In this document: piece after piece, positions 19,701 to 29,000 of the stretch
Numbering within the stretch: the first letter of the stretch is position 1
How the letters are laid out: each line of letters opens with the position of its first letter
From: Candidatus Sulfopaludibacter sp. SbA3
GTDB lineage: Bacteria > Acidobacteriota > Terriglobia > Bryobacterales > Bryobacteraceae
Length of the DNA stretch: 61,999 bases
Assembly: GCA_945893365.1 (NCBI GenBank)
Contig: CAMDED010000027.1
Location: forward strand, 1-61,999
Reading direction: 5' to 3'
Notes under the pieces: model-generated
The model's input: the letters and a program-made list of their open reading frames with translations, nothing else
What the model was told of the DNA's origin: nothing
The model's database searches: none
Translations under genes and position numbers: made by a program

Positions 19701-20067
19701 TTGCGCCGCCGGTGACCTCGACCGTGGTTCCGACGGCTCCCACCGTGAGGTGGATATCGACGCGCCGGTTGTCGAGCGCGGTAAGCACGATATTGCCGGC
19801 GCTGAAGTCGTTGAAGCCCGGTTTGGACGCCTTGAGGGTGAAGGTGCCTTCTCGAATATTGGCGATCGTATACAAACCGCTGTCATTGGTTTCCGCGCGG
19901 TAGACGTACCCCGTGTTCATCTCGCGGGCCTCAATGCCGACTCCCGGCACAACTGCGCCTGTGGAATCCGATGCGGCTCCCGTGATTGTGGCAAAAGTGC
20001 TTTGTCCGAAACCGCTGATCGCAGTCAGGGTGACTGCCGCGGACAGGAATAGAAATCGACGATGCAT
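16795..20067 (-). CDS. Oar-like TonB-dependent receptor 2
   Basis: A 1090-residue outer-membrane protein with a signal peptide (about residues 1-22), the regulatory-like domain (FATITGAASDSTGAVVPGVGIEA), a plug-like segment with LPLTLRRAWDYFTLSPQINKT and a long barrel. The start ATG is preceded by the strong SD GGAGGAAA. It ends in LQAQLRVEW, an aromatic-terminated outer-membrane strand. It is the first gene of a possible pair with the small cysteine-rich protein at 16400-16789. The ligand is unknown. Confidence 0.9.
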   Translation of the reverse strand: MHRRFLFLSAAVTLTAISGFGQSTFATITGAASDSTGAVVPGVGIEAREMNTGYVYRAETNDSGLYTIANIREGTFTLKASKPGFNDFSAGNIVLTALDNRRVDIHLTVGAVGTTVEVTGGATLIETESARIADVKDRETLRALPLTLRRAWDYFTLSPQINKTTAGFQVSFAGSRQQQGAANIDGTTIQRSGGGFASGPLLDRTESFSELRMDISGTSAEFGLIGQVTLISRSGTNDFHGTFSDYYSTTAFRVRNPFALERSSGVSHRLTFAAGGPLVIPKLYDGKNKTFVFGTLEAGFGSPGRTQLNTTVPITPWRSGDFSALLPSTVVRDPFGNIPFAGNRLPATRINPVTKTMQDEFLVPPNFGDPSTFFAQNYRELRIGTVSHQPTLTLRVDHRFGEKAFIYGRFTKVDWNLDNYESLPSVKERYRRWRALRASTIAYTHSVRPNLLNEFRWGTSFDDLPNISKISGKSLVERLGLTGLAPGLPDTGGIFEVAFTGLGLSPITVLGTCVPCGRDLIQQFVDHVSWFRGNHSLKTGYQLIHGFNNEVRQGNALFGSVNFSNRFTGHPYADFLLGVPTTLSRAFPAIEPRRQNKRHGLFVQDDWRIAPRLTLNLGLRYDYYPGWNELNGRQAVFDIATGGIVVPDGSLDKVSPFIPRSYVNVLEASKAGYSSSTLTRGDKNNLAPRFGFAWRPGASNLSVVRGSAGFFYDASAVGPAAGSTVPFLIAEPAYTNPTDNPVVLPVAFPTTGSGGPATVALPAAFRPDLRIPRSMQYSLTLERQQWDTGFRLSYVGTNTRQGVYRYDINSPVADSRNYVDKPRRFPNYPGINYTDNGAGHQYHGLSMEVERRRLKAFSYQVYYTLAKDIQDLENTESPEYAYDRARERSTWGALPRHRFQINSVYELPFGKGKTFLSGMGRVAETLFGGWQVSGIYIYEKGGAITPLWSGPDPTGTRFSANTTRPQVTVRPDRIADGRLDNPTVNRWFDVSAFSAPQLGRFGTSGKYVLYGSPVNVLHGTIAKQIFLRERVRVRLELLANNALNHPNYMDPNTNITNLGTAGVITATMDRNAKFDSAVPRELQAQLRVEW

Positions 20068-20263
20068 CCGAGTTTCCTCCCCAGGGTGAGCTTTTGGGCA
20101 AGTGGGATTTTCCCTTGGCGGGGTTCAGTCTATCACAGCTTTCGTCCGCTTTCGGAACGAATTTCAGAGCGCGAACAGACGGATGAGCATTCGCCCGCAC
20201 TCGCACTGAATGCTGAGCCTCCGCACTAATGGTGTGATATTCTCTCAAGGAGTTCAAGAGTGG

Positions 20264-21058
20264 ATGCGGTACGTTACAACAGCGTTTGGGTTGATGATGT
20301 CGCTGGGTATCCTGTGCCGCGCGCAATCGCCTCCGCCTTGCAAGAACACTGGCGACAAGAACGGAAGCGCGCTTTGCATGCAGCTGAAGGTTGAGAAGGG
20401 CCGGATTGCGATTGCGAGTTACCGGTTCGCGCCGAATGGCAATTACGAGAACAGGAGGTCGCTCGCGGACGACCTTATTGCGGAGGCGAAGCTCGAAATC
20501 GCCAAGCTGATCAAGCCCTGCGCCTACACGATGTCCGCACGGCAATTGAAGAGCTATCAGCAGAACCCCAGTGCCGACCCGGACGCGGTGCGGATCTGTG
20601 GTGGCGATTTTGCCTGGGTCCATTTCCGGACGGAATTGCTGCGATGGGGCGCGGCGATTGGCCGACGGTCCAAGGCAATAGACGCCATCCAGGAGAACGG
20701 GATCTTCCGGCCTCTCGTTAAGCTGAAACAAAGGTCTCCTTTGTTATGGATTGAAAACGCGAACGACAGCTTGAATGTGGAAGCGGGGGTTATGACGTTG
20801 CTGGTCGCCGATCCGGTCGATCCGCGGAACGGGAACCTCTTTCCAATTATCATTGACGGCTTGCCGGATGGTCCGGTCAAACAAGAGCGCCTGGCACGGC
20901 TGCGCAAGTGGCTCAACCCGTTGCGAAACTCCGTTTTCTGTCATGACCGTATTCGGGCAGCGGTTACTTCTTTCTACACCAGCATCGGAGTGAGTGCCGA
21001 GATCGTAGCACTCGATCCGCAAGGTCCGCTCCTCCAGATTCTGGAGCGAAATCCTTGA
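20264..21058 (+). CDS. Secreted protein related to the N-terminal module of the following Omp85-type protein
   Basis: A 264-residue protein with a signal peptide (MRYVTTAFGLMMSLGILCRAQ); an AAGGAG-like SD precedes the ATG. The last ~100 residues (LNVEAGVMTLLVADPVD, IIIDGLPDGPVKQERLARL, TSFYTSIGVSAEIV) are clearly related to the same region of the next protein (FNAETGMVAFRVPAPFD, IRIPGLPAGREQRRIQAL, TSFYDGLGLDPEVSV). The helix-then-strand pattern with Y-x-G/S-x-G is POTRA-like, suggesting a soluble periplasmic module that may pair with the barrel protein. Its stop overlaps the next start by four bases (TTGA). No named family recognised. Confidence 0.7.
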   Translation: MRYVTTAFGLMMSLGILCRAQSPPPCKNTGDKNGSALCMQLKVEKGRIAIASYRFAPNGNYENRRSLADDLIAEAKLEIAKLIKPCAYTMSARQLKSYQQNPSADPDAVRICGGDFAWVHFRTELLRWGAAIGRRSKAIDAIQENGIFRPLVKLKQRSPLLWIENANDSLNVEAGVMTLLVADPVDPRNGNLFPIIIDGLPDGPVKQERLARLRKWLNPLRNSVFCHDRIRAAVTSFYTSIGVSAEIVALDPQGPLLQILERNP

Positions 21059-23367
21059 GGCTTCCCTGGCTGATGTTAGCCGGCGCTGGATGTCTATTCG
21101 CACAGACTCAGCTCGATTGCCCCAGCCCGGATCGGGTGAGCCGGTATTGTGCCGTTCTGGTGATTAAGAATGGACTCACCGCCCGCGAAATCTCCACGCT
21201 GAACCCCGGATCCAACCGCTTCCCGGCGGACACCAAGGAGAAGCTCGACTCCTATCTCGACAAGGCCCTGCCACTGCTAGGGAAGCCTTATCGAATGATT
21301 CTAAGCGAGTCCGATCGCAAGAAGGATGACGCGGGGACATTGGACAACCCTAACCGGGCACAACTCCTTAATGCCGGTCTCTCACTGGAAAGATACTCCG
21401 AACCTTTGCAGGCGTGGTGCGATAGTTACGATGACTGCGAAGCTGCCGCGGCGGTCGTCCTAGGTCCCGCCGGCCTGTACAAGGATTTCGCGAAATACCA
21501 CGATGCGCCCCTGATCTTCGACGCAGAGAGTGACGTATTCAACGCCGAGACGGGCATGGTGGCATTTCGGGTTCCGGCGCCCTTCGACTCCAAAACCGTT
21601 CAAATCCGCATTCCCGGACTGCCTGCCGGCAGGGAGCAGCGCCGTATCCAGGCACTCAAAAGTTGGGTCAGTGGCTTAGACCACGGCCTCTTTCTCCGCG
21701 ATCCTATTGTCAAGAGGCTTACCTCGTTTTATGATGGCCTCGGTCTCGATCCGGAGGTGTCGGTTCTATTTGACGGGCCTCAACCTTCCATCAGCATCAT
21801 GGAAGGTTCGCGAATCCGCAGCATTGGGTTCCCTTATGGACTCCCGGTCAAAGACCAAGAGACGGATTGGCGCAAAACGGAAATTGCCCTGTACTCGGTG
21901 TTGCGGGATTCGGACTTCCGCAAGGGCTATCTTGCAAATCGGGCCGCGATCCAGGAGCGTCTCGACAAATTTGAGACCCCGGTGCTGGATTTCCAGGAGG
22001 ATCTGAATGTCGCGGCACAGGATCTTCCGTACGCCAGCCGGCTGCGAATTCCCGTGCAGCAACTCCTGGTGCGGCAAAACGGTTTCTCGCTGGCGGTTAC
22101 CAGCGCAATCCGTCGCGTGGTGGACGTTCCCGGGTCCGACGGAAAGCCCACCGCCACGAATTTCTCGTTCGTGGATCTGCGCCTCGAAGAGATCAGCCAA
22201 GCACCGCAAACGGAAGGAGCTCCGGTCTCGGCCCCAGCGCCCACCGATGTGATGGGCAAGGTGGACCCGCACCTGGCGGAGACGCTTCCGCAGCCGGCAT
22301 TCGCGAACCCCATACCCGCCCGGACGCTCGATCGTCCAGGGTACTGCCTGGACGACGCAAAGCCGGCGAAACCTAAGAACGGCTTTGTGGGCGTCGGCGG
22401 CCAATACCTGCCCGGGCAAGGCCTACGGGCGTTCGGGTTAACACAGAAGTCGGAGCTTCCTATTCCGTTCATGAATGCCGAGGCCTCCATCCGGGCGGGC
22501 ATGGGCGGCAATTCGACGGCGCTTGCCACGGCCAGTTTTGCGGCCGACTACATTGCTTTCGAACAGATTCATCATCGTGTTTCGTTCACATTCCAAGGCG
22601 GTCAGGACTCGCTGTCGAACCGGTTCTTGTTCGATCGAAAGCTGGACGAACACCGCCGCGGCGGAATGGCTCGCGGGGAATTCGAATGGTTCCGCGACCG
22701 AAGGGGACATCTGCTAAAGTTCTTCGCCGAGGGACACCACGACACAGTCCTTCTCTCGAAAGACGGTATCGACAATTTGAAACGAAACTTGACCACGATC
22801 GATTTCGGAGCCGTGCACCTATATCAATCCTCCGATAATCCGTTTCCCTGGACGCTGCGGCTGGAGCCCGTCTTCCGGGTGGCTCCAAGGACCGCGAATG
22901 TCGACAACTTCGCGCGGGGCGGATTGGGTGCGCGATTCCAACGCGCCTTGCGTGGGCATTTCTCCCTCCATTTCGCGGGCCGGTACGAGCAAGCATCGGA
23001 GAAGACTCCCGAATTCGAGCTGCCATCGCTCGGGGGAGACGAGAGCGTACGCGGATTTCGCCGCGACGACGCACTCGGCCAGCGCCTTTGGAGTCTCCAG
23101 AACGAACTCTGGACCCCGGTTCCGTTCCTGCAAAAGCTGGAGTTTGTTCGAGAGAATCTGCGGCTTGCGGGATTCTTCGATGCCGGTAACGCGCATCGAA
23201 AAGGAGCGGAGAATCCCGGAATCCGCAGGGGCGCGGGCTTAGGTGCGCGAATGACTTTCGGCCCCGTCGTGCTAAAAGGCGATGTGGCGTATGGTTTTGG
23301 GGAAGCCGCCACTCACTCCAGACGGCTTAAACTCTATTTCGGGGCTACAATGAACCTACCAATTTAA
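21055..23367 (+). CDS. Omp85/BamA-type outer-membrane protein with novel N-terminal region
   Basis: A 770-residue protein starting at TTG inside the previous stop. A signal peptide (LPWLMLAGAGCLFAQ) is followed by about 430 residues of periplasmic sequence including a POTRA-like element (TSFYDGLGLDPEVSVLF), then a C-terminal D15/Omp85-like barrel from about residue 440. The diagnostic segment LPSLGGDESVRGFRRDDALG, near residues 655-675, is the conserved VRGF/Y barrel loop of the family. The barrel end (GFFDAGNAHRKG, VLKGDVAYGFG, LYFGATMNLPI) is also typical. It may insert or secrete proteins or lipids. BamA itself is longer in its POTRA part, so this is probably an accessory member. Confidence 0.75.
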   Translation: MRLPWLMLAGAGCLFAQTQLDCPSPDRVSRYCAVLVIKNGLTAREISTLNPGSNRFPADTKEKLDSYLDKALPLLGKPYRMILSESDRKKDDAGTLDNPNRAQLLNAGLSLERYSEPLQAWCDSYDDCEAAAAVVLGPAGLYKDFAKYHDAPLIFDAESDVFNAETGMVAFRVPAPFDSKTVQIRIPGLPAGREQRRIQALKSWVSGLDHGLFLRDPIVKRLTSFYDGLGLDPEVSVLFDGPQPSISIMEGSRIRSIGFPYGLPVKDQETDWRKTEIALYSVLRDSDFRKGYLANRAAIQERLDKFETPVLDFQEDLNVAAQDLPYASRLRIPVQQLLVRQNGFSLAVTSAIRRVVDVPGSDGKPTATNFSFVDLRLEEISQAPQTEGAPVSAPAPTDVMGKVDPHLAETLPQPAFANPIPARTLDRPGYCLDDAKPAKPKNGFVGVGGQYLPGQGLRAFGLTQKSELPIPFMNAEASIRAGMGGNSTALATASFAADYIAFEQIHHRVSFTFQGGQDSLSNRFLFDRKLDEHRRGGMARGEFEWFRDRRGHLLKFFAEGHHDTVLLSKDGIDNLKRNLTTIDFGAVHLYQSSDNPFPWTLRLEPVFRVAPRTANVDNFARGGLGARFQRALRGHFSLHFAGRYEQASEKTPEFELPSLGGDESVRGFRRDDALGQRLWSLQNELWTPVPFLQKLEFVRENLRLAGFFDAGNAHRKGAENPGIRRGAGLGARMTFGPVVLKGDVAYGFGEAATHSRRLKLYFGATMNLPI

Positions 23368-23380
23368 CTCAGGAGAGACC

Positions 23381-24502
23381 ATGGCGACTACGTTCAAGCT
23401 CGGCAATTTCGACATAGACGCAACGGGACACGTGCAAGGCGGCGGAACGTGGAAAACCCAGGTTGACAACCGGATCAAGGTGACCCCCACGCAGGGAGAC
23501 CCCCAGACGTTCGATGTGGAATGGTCATTCAATGCCGATAACCAACTCGTATTGAATTCCGGTGGACAGGCGCTCTTCAACTTCAGCGCGGACAAAACCG
23601 TAACACCGCGCTTTGAGTTGCGGAACTCGGTCCTGCGCGTGACCCCCAACAACGCGGATCCGTTCGTTTACGAATTGCGGGGAGAGTGGAATCTGACCCC
23701 AACCCATGACTTGGAATTCACCCCTGTTGGGGGGCGCCTGACCACGATCGCGGGTTTCATCAATTCTCCGACCGGGAAGTTCATCTTCTTCTTCGCCGAC
23801 AGGAAACGCCCGCTGCTCCAGCACAAGCTTGGTTTCGTGGGCGCCTGGGGCACGTCCGGCGCGGCGGAAGGACAACTGGTCTTCGACTACCGCCGAGAAG
23901 ATGGTACGAAGGACACGTTCGAGTTGCCGGCGAAGATCACGGTCAACAAGAGCACCAATCAGCTTCGCTATGAATACAAGAAGGGCGGCCTACAATCGAT
24001 CGACTTCGAAGGCACGCTGATCGTCAACGACGATTTCACGATCAGCTATCACCTGTCGCGGCAACTGTCCCAGTCGGGCGAAGTAATGGCCGGCGAGACG
24101 ACTCTGAGCATTGGAGCGGTCTTTCAGAAAACGAATTTCACCGGCGAACTGGAACTCACCCTGACCAAACCGGACGGGACGCCCGGCGCAACAAAACTCA
24201 CGATCGCCGGCAAGTTCGCCGGGGTGCTGGGTAAAACCAACGTGGCGGTAGGATTCACATTCGATCAGGTCCGCGCCGGACAGAAAATCACGACCAGCTT
24301 CGGCTTCGCAGGCAAGATTCAATCGTCCGCCGGAACCATAATGTTTGCATTCAGCACTCCGAATGCAACTGCAGGCGCCATCAGCCTGGCTGTAGGAGCG
24401 GACATCAAACTAGGCAAGGCGAACCTGGATATTCGAATGAATGTAGATGTGGGCGGGGGCCAATTGAAAGGTGTCACCTTCCTGCTCGGCACGAAATTCT
24501 GA
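23381..24502 (+). CDS. Unknown beta-strand-rich protein, third gene of the Omp85 operon
   Basis: A 373-residue protein with no signal peptide, starting MATTFKLGNFDIDATGHVQG; CAGGAGA lies seven bases before the ATG. It is made of many short, alternating polar and hydrophobic strands with repeated patterns (TPRFELRNSVLRVTPNN, TPTHDLEFTPVGGRL, GATKLTIAGKFAGVL, NLDIRMNVDVGGG). The layout suggests a long beta-solenoid or barrel-like fold, but I recognise no family. It starts 13 bp after the Omp85-type gene, so co-expression is likely. It could be a substrate or partner of that pore. Confidence 0.6.
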   Translation: MATTFKLGNFDIDATGHVQGGGTWKTQVDNRIKVTPTQGDPQTFDVEWSFNADNQLVLNSGGQALFNFSADKTVTPRFELRNSVLRVTPNNADPFVYELRGEWNLTPTHDLEFTPVGGRLTTIAGFINSPTGKFIFFFADRKRPLLQHKLGFVGAWGTSGAAEGQLVFDYRREDGTKDTFELPAKITVNKSTNQLRYEYKKGGLQSIDFEGTLIVNDDFTISYHLSRQLSQSGEVMAGETTLSIGAVFQKTNFTGELELTLTKPDGTPGATKLTIAGKFAGVLGKTNVAVGFTFDQVRAGQKITTSFGFAGKIQSSAGTIMFAFSTPNATAGAISLAVGADIKLGKANLDIRMNVDVGGGQLKGVTFLLGTKF

Positions 24503-24763
24503 AGAATGTGGCGGGTCTTCAGCCGCCCATTCCGAGTTGAATGGAAGCGGTGGGGCTGCAAGCAGGCTGGGCAAGAGCCCACGCCAGGGCGGCAGTTTGG
24601 GGCGGATTTTCTGCAGCCTGGCAACTGCGTCTGGGATAGGTGTCCCGGCGAGGCGCGGCAGGATACAAGCCGTGTTTGGCTGTGTATCCAAGATTCTGAA
24701 AGCGCTTGTCGACACGCGCGGCTCGGCGAGGAATATCGACCGTAGCCAGGCGAAAATCGCCCT

Positions 24764-26038
24764 TCATTTCGGCAGTCCGGCAGATAGTTGGCGCTGCTCG
24801 TGTGCCTCCTGAGACTTCCCCAGTTTTTGGAGAGCTTCCGCCCAAGCCGCGCGGAAGGCCCGCTCGTCGGGCCGGAGCCGCACGGCCGTGCCCAACGCGC
24901 GCTCGGCCTCTTCGTGCTTTGCGAGCGCGAGCGAATTGACTCCAAGCTGATACCAGGCTTCGACGAATCCCGGATTCTCGCGCACCAACTGCGCGAGCGC
25001 GGATCGGGCTTCCTCCGGGTGGCCAAGATCCGAATATGCCAAAGCGACTTGATATCGGGCAAGCGGATTGGTTGCGGCGCCGAGCAGCCGCACCACTTCG
25101 TGCGCCTCGCCTTTCCTGAGTAGCGCCACGGCCAGATCGATAGCAATCGTAAGATCGTCGACCAGAGCCAGAGCGGCGCGGTAATCGGCAATCGCTTTAT
25201 CGAGGTCGCCCGCGGCAGCCTTCCGATGCGCCTGAGCGGCTAGATACTTGGCTTGCATGCTTCCCTCAGCGCCCGCACGGCTCTCCTTCACCTTTGCGAA
25301 TTCCGCCGCAGCCTCGGCTTCACGGTTCATCCTCTTGAAACAGCCCGCCAGCAGGTAATGTTTTTGGACGCTCTCGCTCGCGGTCTCAAGCCAAGGCACG
25401 GCTGCGCCGCAGTCCCCCTTTTTGGCGAGTGCCGAACCCAACTGGAAGCGGGCGATGCCGTCCGCGGGATCGGCGGCGGCTACCTCTTTCAGCAGCGGGA
25501 TGGCGCGATCCGGGTCCTTTGAGTCGATGTACGCCATAGCCAGCTCGAATCTGACGCGGGCGAATTTCGGGTCGAGCCGGAGGACGGCCGTGAATTCCCG
25601 AATCGCCGCGGCGTGGCCTCCGAGCTTAGCCTGTATCCAACCGGTGTGGAAGTGGGGTTCGGGGTCGCCCGGCTCAAGCTGGACTGCGCGGCGGCAGGAG
25701 AGGAGCGCCTTGTCATAACCAGTATCACGCGCCCGGGCGAAGACGGTATCGAGCTCGCACACACGCGCCTGTGCCGGAGCATGGCGTGGGTCGATTTTCA
25801 GAGCGGCTCGGAATGATTGGAGCGCCGCATCGGTACGTCCATCCTGTTGGCGGATGAGACCGAGCAGATAATGGGCCTCGGCAATGTTTGGATCGAGGGC
25901 AAGCGCCTGGACAAACTTGGCGGCCGCTTCATTGAACCGGCCGGCATGAGACAATTCGATTCCGGCGTCGAGGAGCGCCGACGCCCGCTGTCCCGGGGAC
26001 TGAAGCAGAGCGGCGGCCAGGATGAGATGAGGCAGCAC
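24764..26038 (-). CDS. TPR-repeat protein
   Basis: A 424-residue protein beginning at GTG with a short signal-like segment (LPHLILAAALLQSPGQ). It consists of about ten tetratricopeptide repeats, for example AGIELSHAGRFNEAAAKFVQ, YLLGLIRQQDGRTDAALQSF, ARFQLGSALAKKGDCGAAVP and AEALQKLGKSQEAHEQ. TPR proteins are protein-binding scaffolds, here probably periplasmic. It starts about 50 bp after the stop of the third TonB receptor on the same strand, so the two are likely co-transcribed. No gene is seen in 24503-24763. Confidence 0.8.
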   Translation of the reverse strand: MLPHLILAAALLQSPGQRASALLDAGIELSHAGRFNEAAAKFVQALALDPNIAEAHYLLGLIRQQDGRTDAALQSFRAALKIDPRHAPAQARVCELDTVFARARDTGYDKALLSCRRAVQLEPGDPEPHFHTGWIQAKLGGHAAAIREFTAVLRLDPKFARVRFELAMAYIDSKDPDRAIPLLKEVAAADPADGIARFQLGSALAKKGDCGAAVPWLETASESVQKHYLLAGCFKRMNREAEAAAEFAKVKESRAGAEGSMQAKYLAAQAHRKAAAGDLDKAIADYRAALALVDDLTIAIDLAVALLRKGEAHEVVRLLGAATNPLARYQVALAYSDLGHPEEARSALAQLVRENPGFVEAWYQLGVNSLALAKHEEAERALGTAVRLRPDERAFRAAWAEALQKLGKSQEAHEQRQLSAGLPK

Positions 26039-26089
26039 GTTACGGATCAGGCTACCAGATCGGGCGCCACATCGGGCAAACCTGTCGGA

Positions 26090-29000
26090 CTACCAGGTTA
26101 GGCGCATCGTCAACTGCAGCACGCGCGGCGAGTTGGCGGAGGTGCGGTTGAGAATAACCCCGTCGCCGCCAGGCGCCTGAGTGCCAGGCATGTTGAAAAC
26201 GTTGTTCAGGAAGTCGGCGTTCACGCGAAGGAACGTCTTCTCGGTCAGGCGCACCGACTTGAAGACGGACGCCGCCATATTCCAGAGCATGGGAGCGGGG
26301 ACGAATTGGTTCTGCAGCGGATGAAGCGCCGTGTCGTATGTGGTTCGCTGGGAGCTCCCGTCCTTTAGGGGGACGAAGACGGTGTTCGTCTCGTAGAACG
26401 CGAAGTTCGGATCGGCGGCGCTTCCGCCGTTTTTGGGAGTCGCGATCAGAGGCGTTTGAAACGGCACGTAGCTATCGGGAACGCCCATCACGCCATTAGG
26501 CCTGCCCGTTCGCGGGTCCGTGCTATTGATCCGATTGGCTGGAATGTAACCGTTCCAATAGAGGTAGCCGTCGTAACAAACGCCGCTGCGGCAGTCCTGA
26601 ATGGGGTACTGCTTGCCGTAGGATTGAACGCCGTTGATGGCGCCCCAGTTACCCGTGGGCAGTTGGAAGTAGCGGCTGGTGAGCGTACCGTTTCCGGCGA
26701 TTTGCCAACCGCCGATCAAGGTATCGACGAGGCGGTTCGCGTTCCGGGCAAGGGTCTTGCCCCTACCTATCGGAAGATCGACAAGGAAGTTCCAGTTGAC
26801 GCGATGCTTGGGGATGCCGGTATCACGCCGGTAGAAGAGCAGGCGGTTGCGGGCGGCGTCGTCGGTGGGCACGGCGCCCGGCAGGTAATAGCTGGCTGGA
26901 CGCAGGAGGTCGTCGCGCCAGCCGTCTCCGGCGACTCGCATCGCGTTGCTCATCACGTAGAACACCTGGAAAGCGACGCCTTTCGAATAGCGGTGCTCGA
27001 ACTCGGCCTGAAAGCCGTTGAAGTTAGACCAGCCGGTCTTCTGGTAGCGCTGCACCGTGCCATACACCTGCTGGTCGTAAGGCCTGCGGGCGACGTTCGC
27101 GTACTCGCCGGTGGGGAACGGAACACCTTGCGTCGAGTACCAGACGTAGGCGGGCGAGGCGTCGTTGTAGGTATACCACTGCGACATGCGCGTGCCGTGG
27201 GTGCCGATGTAACCTAACTTGACCACGGTGTTTGGCAACACCTCCCGCTCGATCAGCAGGTTCCATTGGTGAGCGCGAGCCGTCGGCTGATTGGGGTCGA
27301 GGTAATACATGCTCCCGCTTCCGCGCGTAATGCCGCTGACGCGGGTGGCGTCGAGTTGGGTGCTGCTGTTGACGCCGGCGACGATCGTGGGTACCGATCT
27401 CAACAAATAATTCGGCAAGCCGTCCGGACTCTGTTCGGCGGCGTTGGGGTTGTTGCTGACGTTGCCTTGACCAGGCAGCGTATTCTGTGTGTTCCCGGCG
27501 AAAAGTCGCAGCGACTCGGGGTACGCAAAGATCGAATATCCGCCGCGAATAACCGTTGTCCGGTGCGCGGATCCCAGGCGGTAGGCGACGCCGATACGCG
27601 GTCCGAAGTCCCAGAGGTTTGAATGGACCAGCGAATCCGGCAGTCCCGCTTCCTTCGGCGTGATGTACTTCACGCCCAGCGCCGTATACGCGTTGACGAC
27701 AGCGGGCAGTACGTTCTTCATCGTGGCCAAATCCTCAACCGTTCTGGGCAGGATGACCGCCTTCTTCTGTTCATCGAAACCGAAGATCGTGTTGTCGCGC
27801 TCGTTGACGGGACTGTTGTACTCATAGCGCAGGCCGAGATTCAACGTGAGCCGGGAGTTCACTTTGAAGTTGTCCTGGAAATACACAGCCCGCTCGTGAA
27901 CCTGGGGGCGATACCAGGAGCGGTTGAATCGCGCCTGATAAGCGCCCAGTCCCATGAAGAAATTGGCGGCCGTGTGTCCCGTGAACGGGGTGGGTCCGTA
28001 GGCGGTTCCCGAGGTGGGATCGTAGAGGGCGGTTGCGGCAACGTTGTTGAAGTCGACTTGGCCTTGCGAGATCTGCTGGTCGTTCAGAGTCTCAAGCGAC
28101 TCGTAGCGTATACGGACGCCGAACTGGAACTCGTGGCGGCCGTGGATCTTGGTGAAGTTCTGATCCACGTTGTAAATGCGGCCGTAGTTGATGGTGGGAT
28201 TGATGCTCGAGTCATAGGACATGCCCGGTCCGGTGCTCGACGACATCGTGTAGGGGATGCGCGGGAAGCCGATGCCGTTGAACGGATTCGGGAGACCCAA
28301 GGTGCTCGATATCTCTTCGCCGCCCGTGTAAGGGAGCTGGCCGCGATAGTCGCGGGCCACGGTAACAAGGGTCTCGCTGAAGAACGTGGGCGAGAAAGTG
28401 TGAGTCCAGTTGGCGATGCCGCTGTCGTTCACCTGACTGTCGATATTGGCGTTCGCCCGGCCGTCGAGCGTGGTCGGCGACCCGGCGCCGTTATAGGGAT
28501 CGCTCGTGCGCTCGGTAGTTCCGGGATTGTGCGAATAACGGAAGAAGAGATGATTCGTGTCGTTCAGCTTGTGGTCGATGCGAACCGTTTCGGTGTGTTG
28601 CTTGGTATTGGCGAACCCGAGGCCAAACCAGTTGGAGGCAACGAGCGGGTTGTCGCCTCGCGTCGGGAGCGGGGTCACGCTATAGAGGTACTTCGCGAGA
28701 GGGCTCTGGCGGCTAATGGGAACCTGGTTTCCAGGGAACGGTTGGCGCGCCCAGGTTCGGGAATCCGTGGTCAAGCCATCGTAGATGGTGAAGGGGCGGC
28801 CCTGCCCATCCACGAGGCCGCTAAAATCGCCTTGGCGGAAAGCCGGCGTCGGCACGGCAATGCTGCGCGTGGCGGCCGAACGGAGTTGATAGCCTTCGTA
28901 GGCGAAGAAAAAGAATGTGCGGTTCTTGCCGTTGTAGACCTTGGGGATCCAAATCGGCGCGCCCATTGAAGCTCCGAATTCATTGCGGACCAGGTGCGGC

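Noticed and set aside
18463-20052. 529-codon plus-strand frame opposite TonB receptor 2
   Set aside because: It lies fully antisense to a well-supported receptor and its Arg/Ala-rich translation matches no family; it is a GC shadow.
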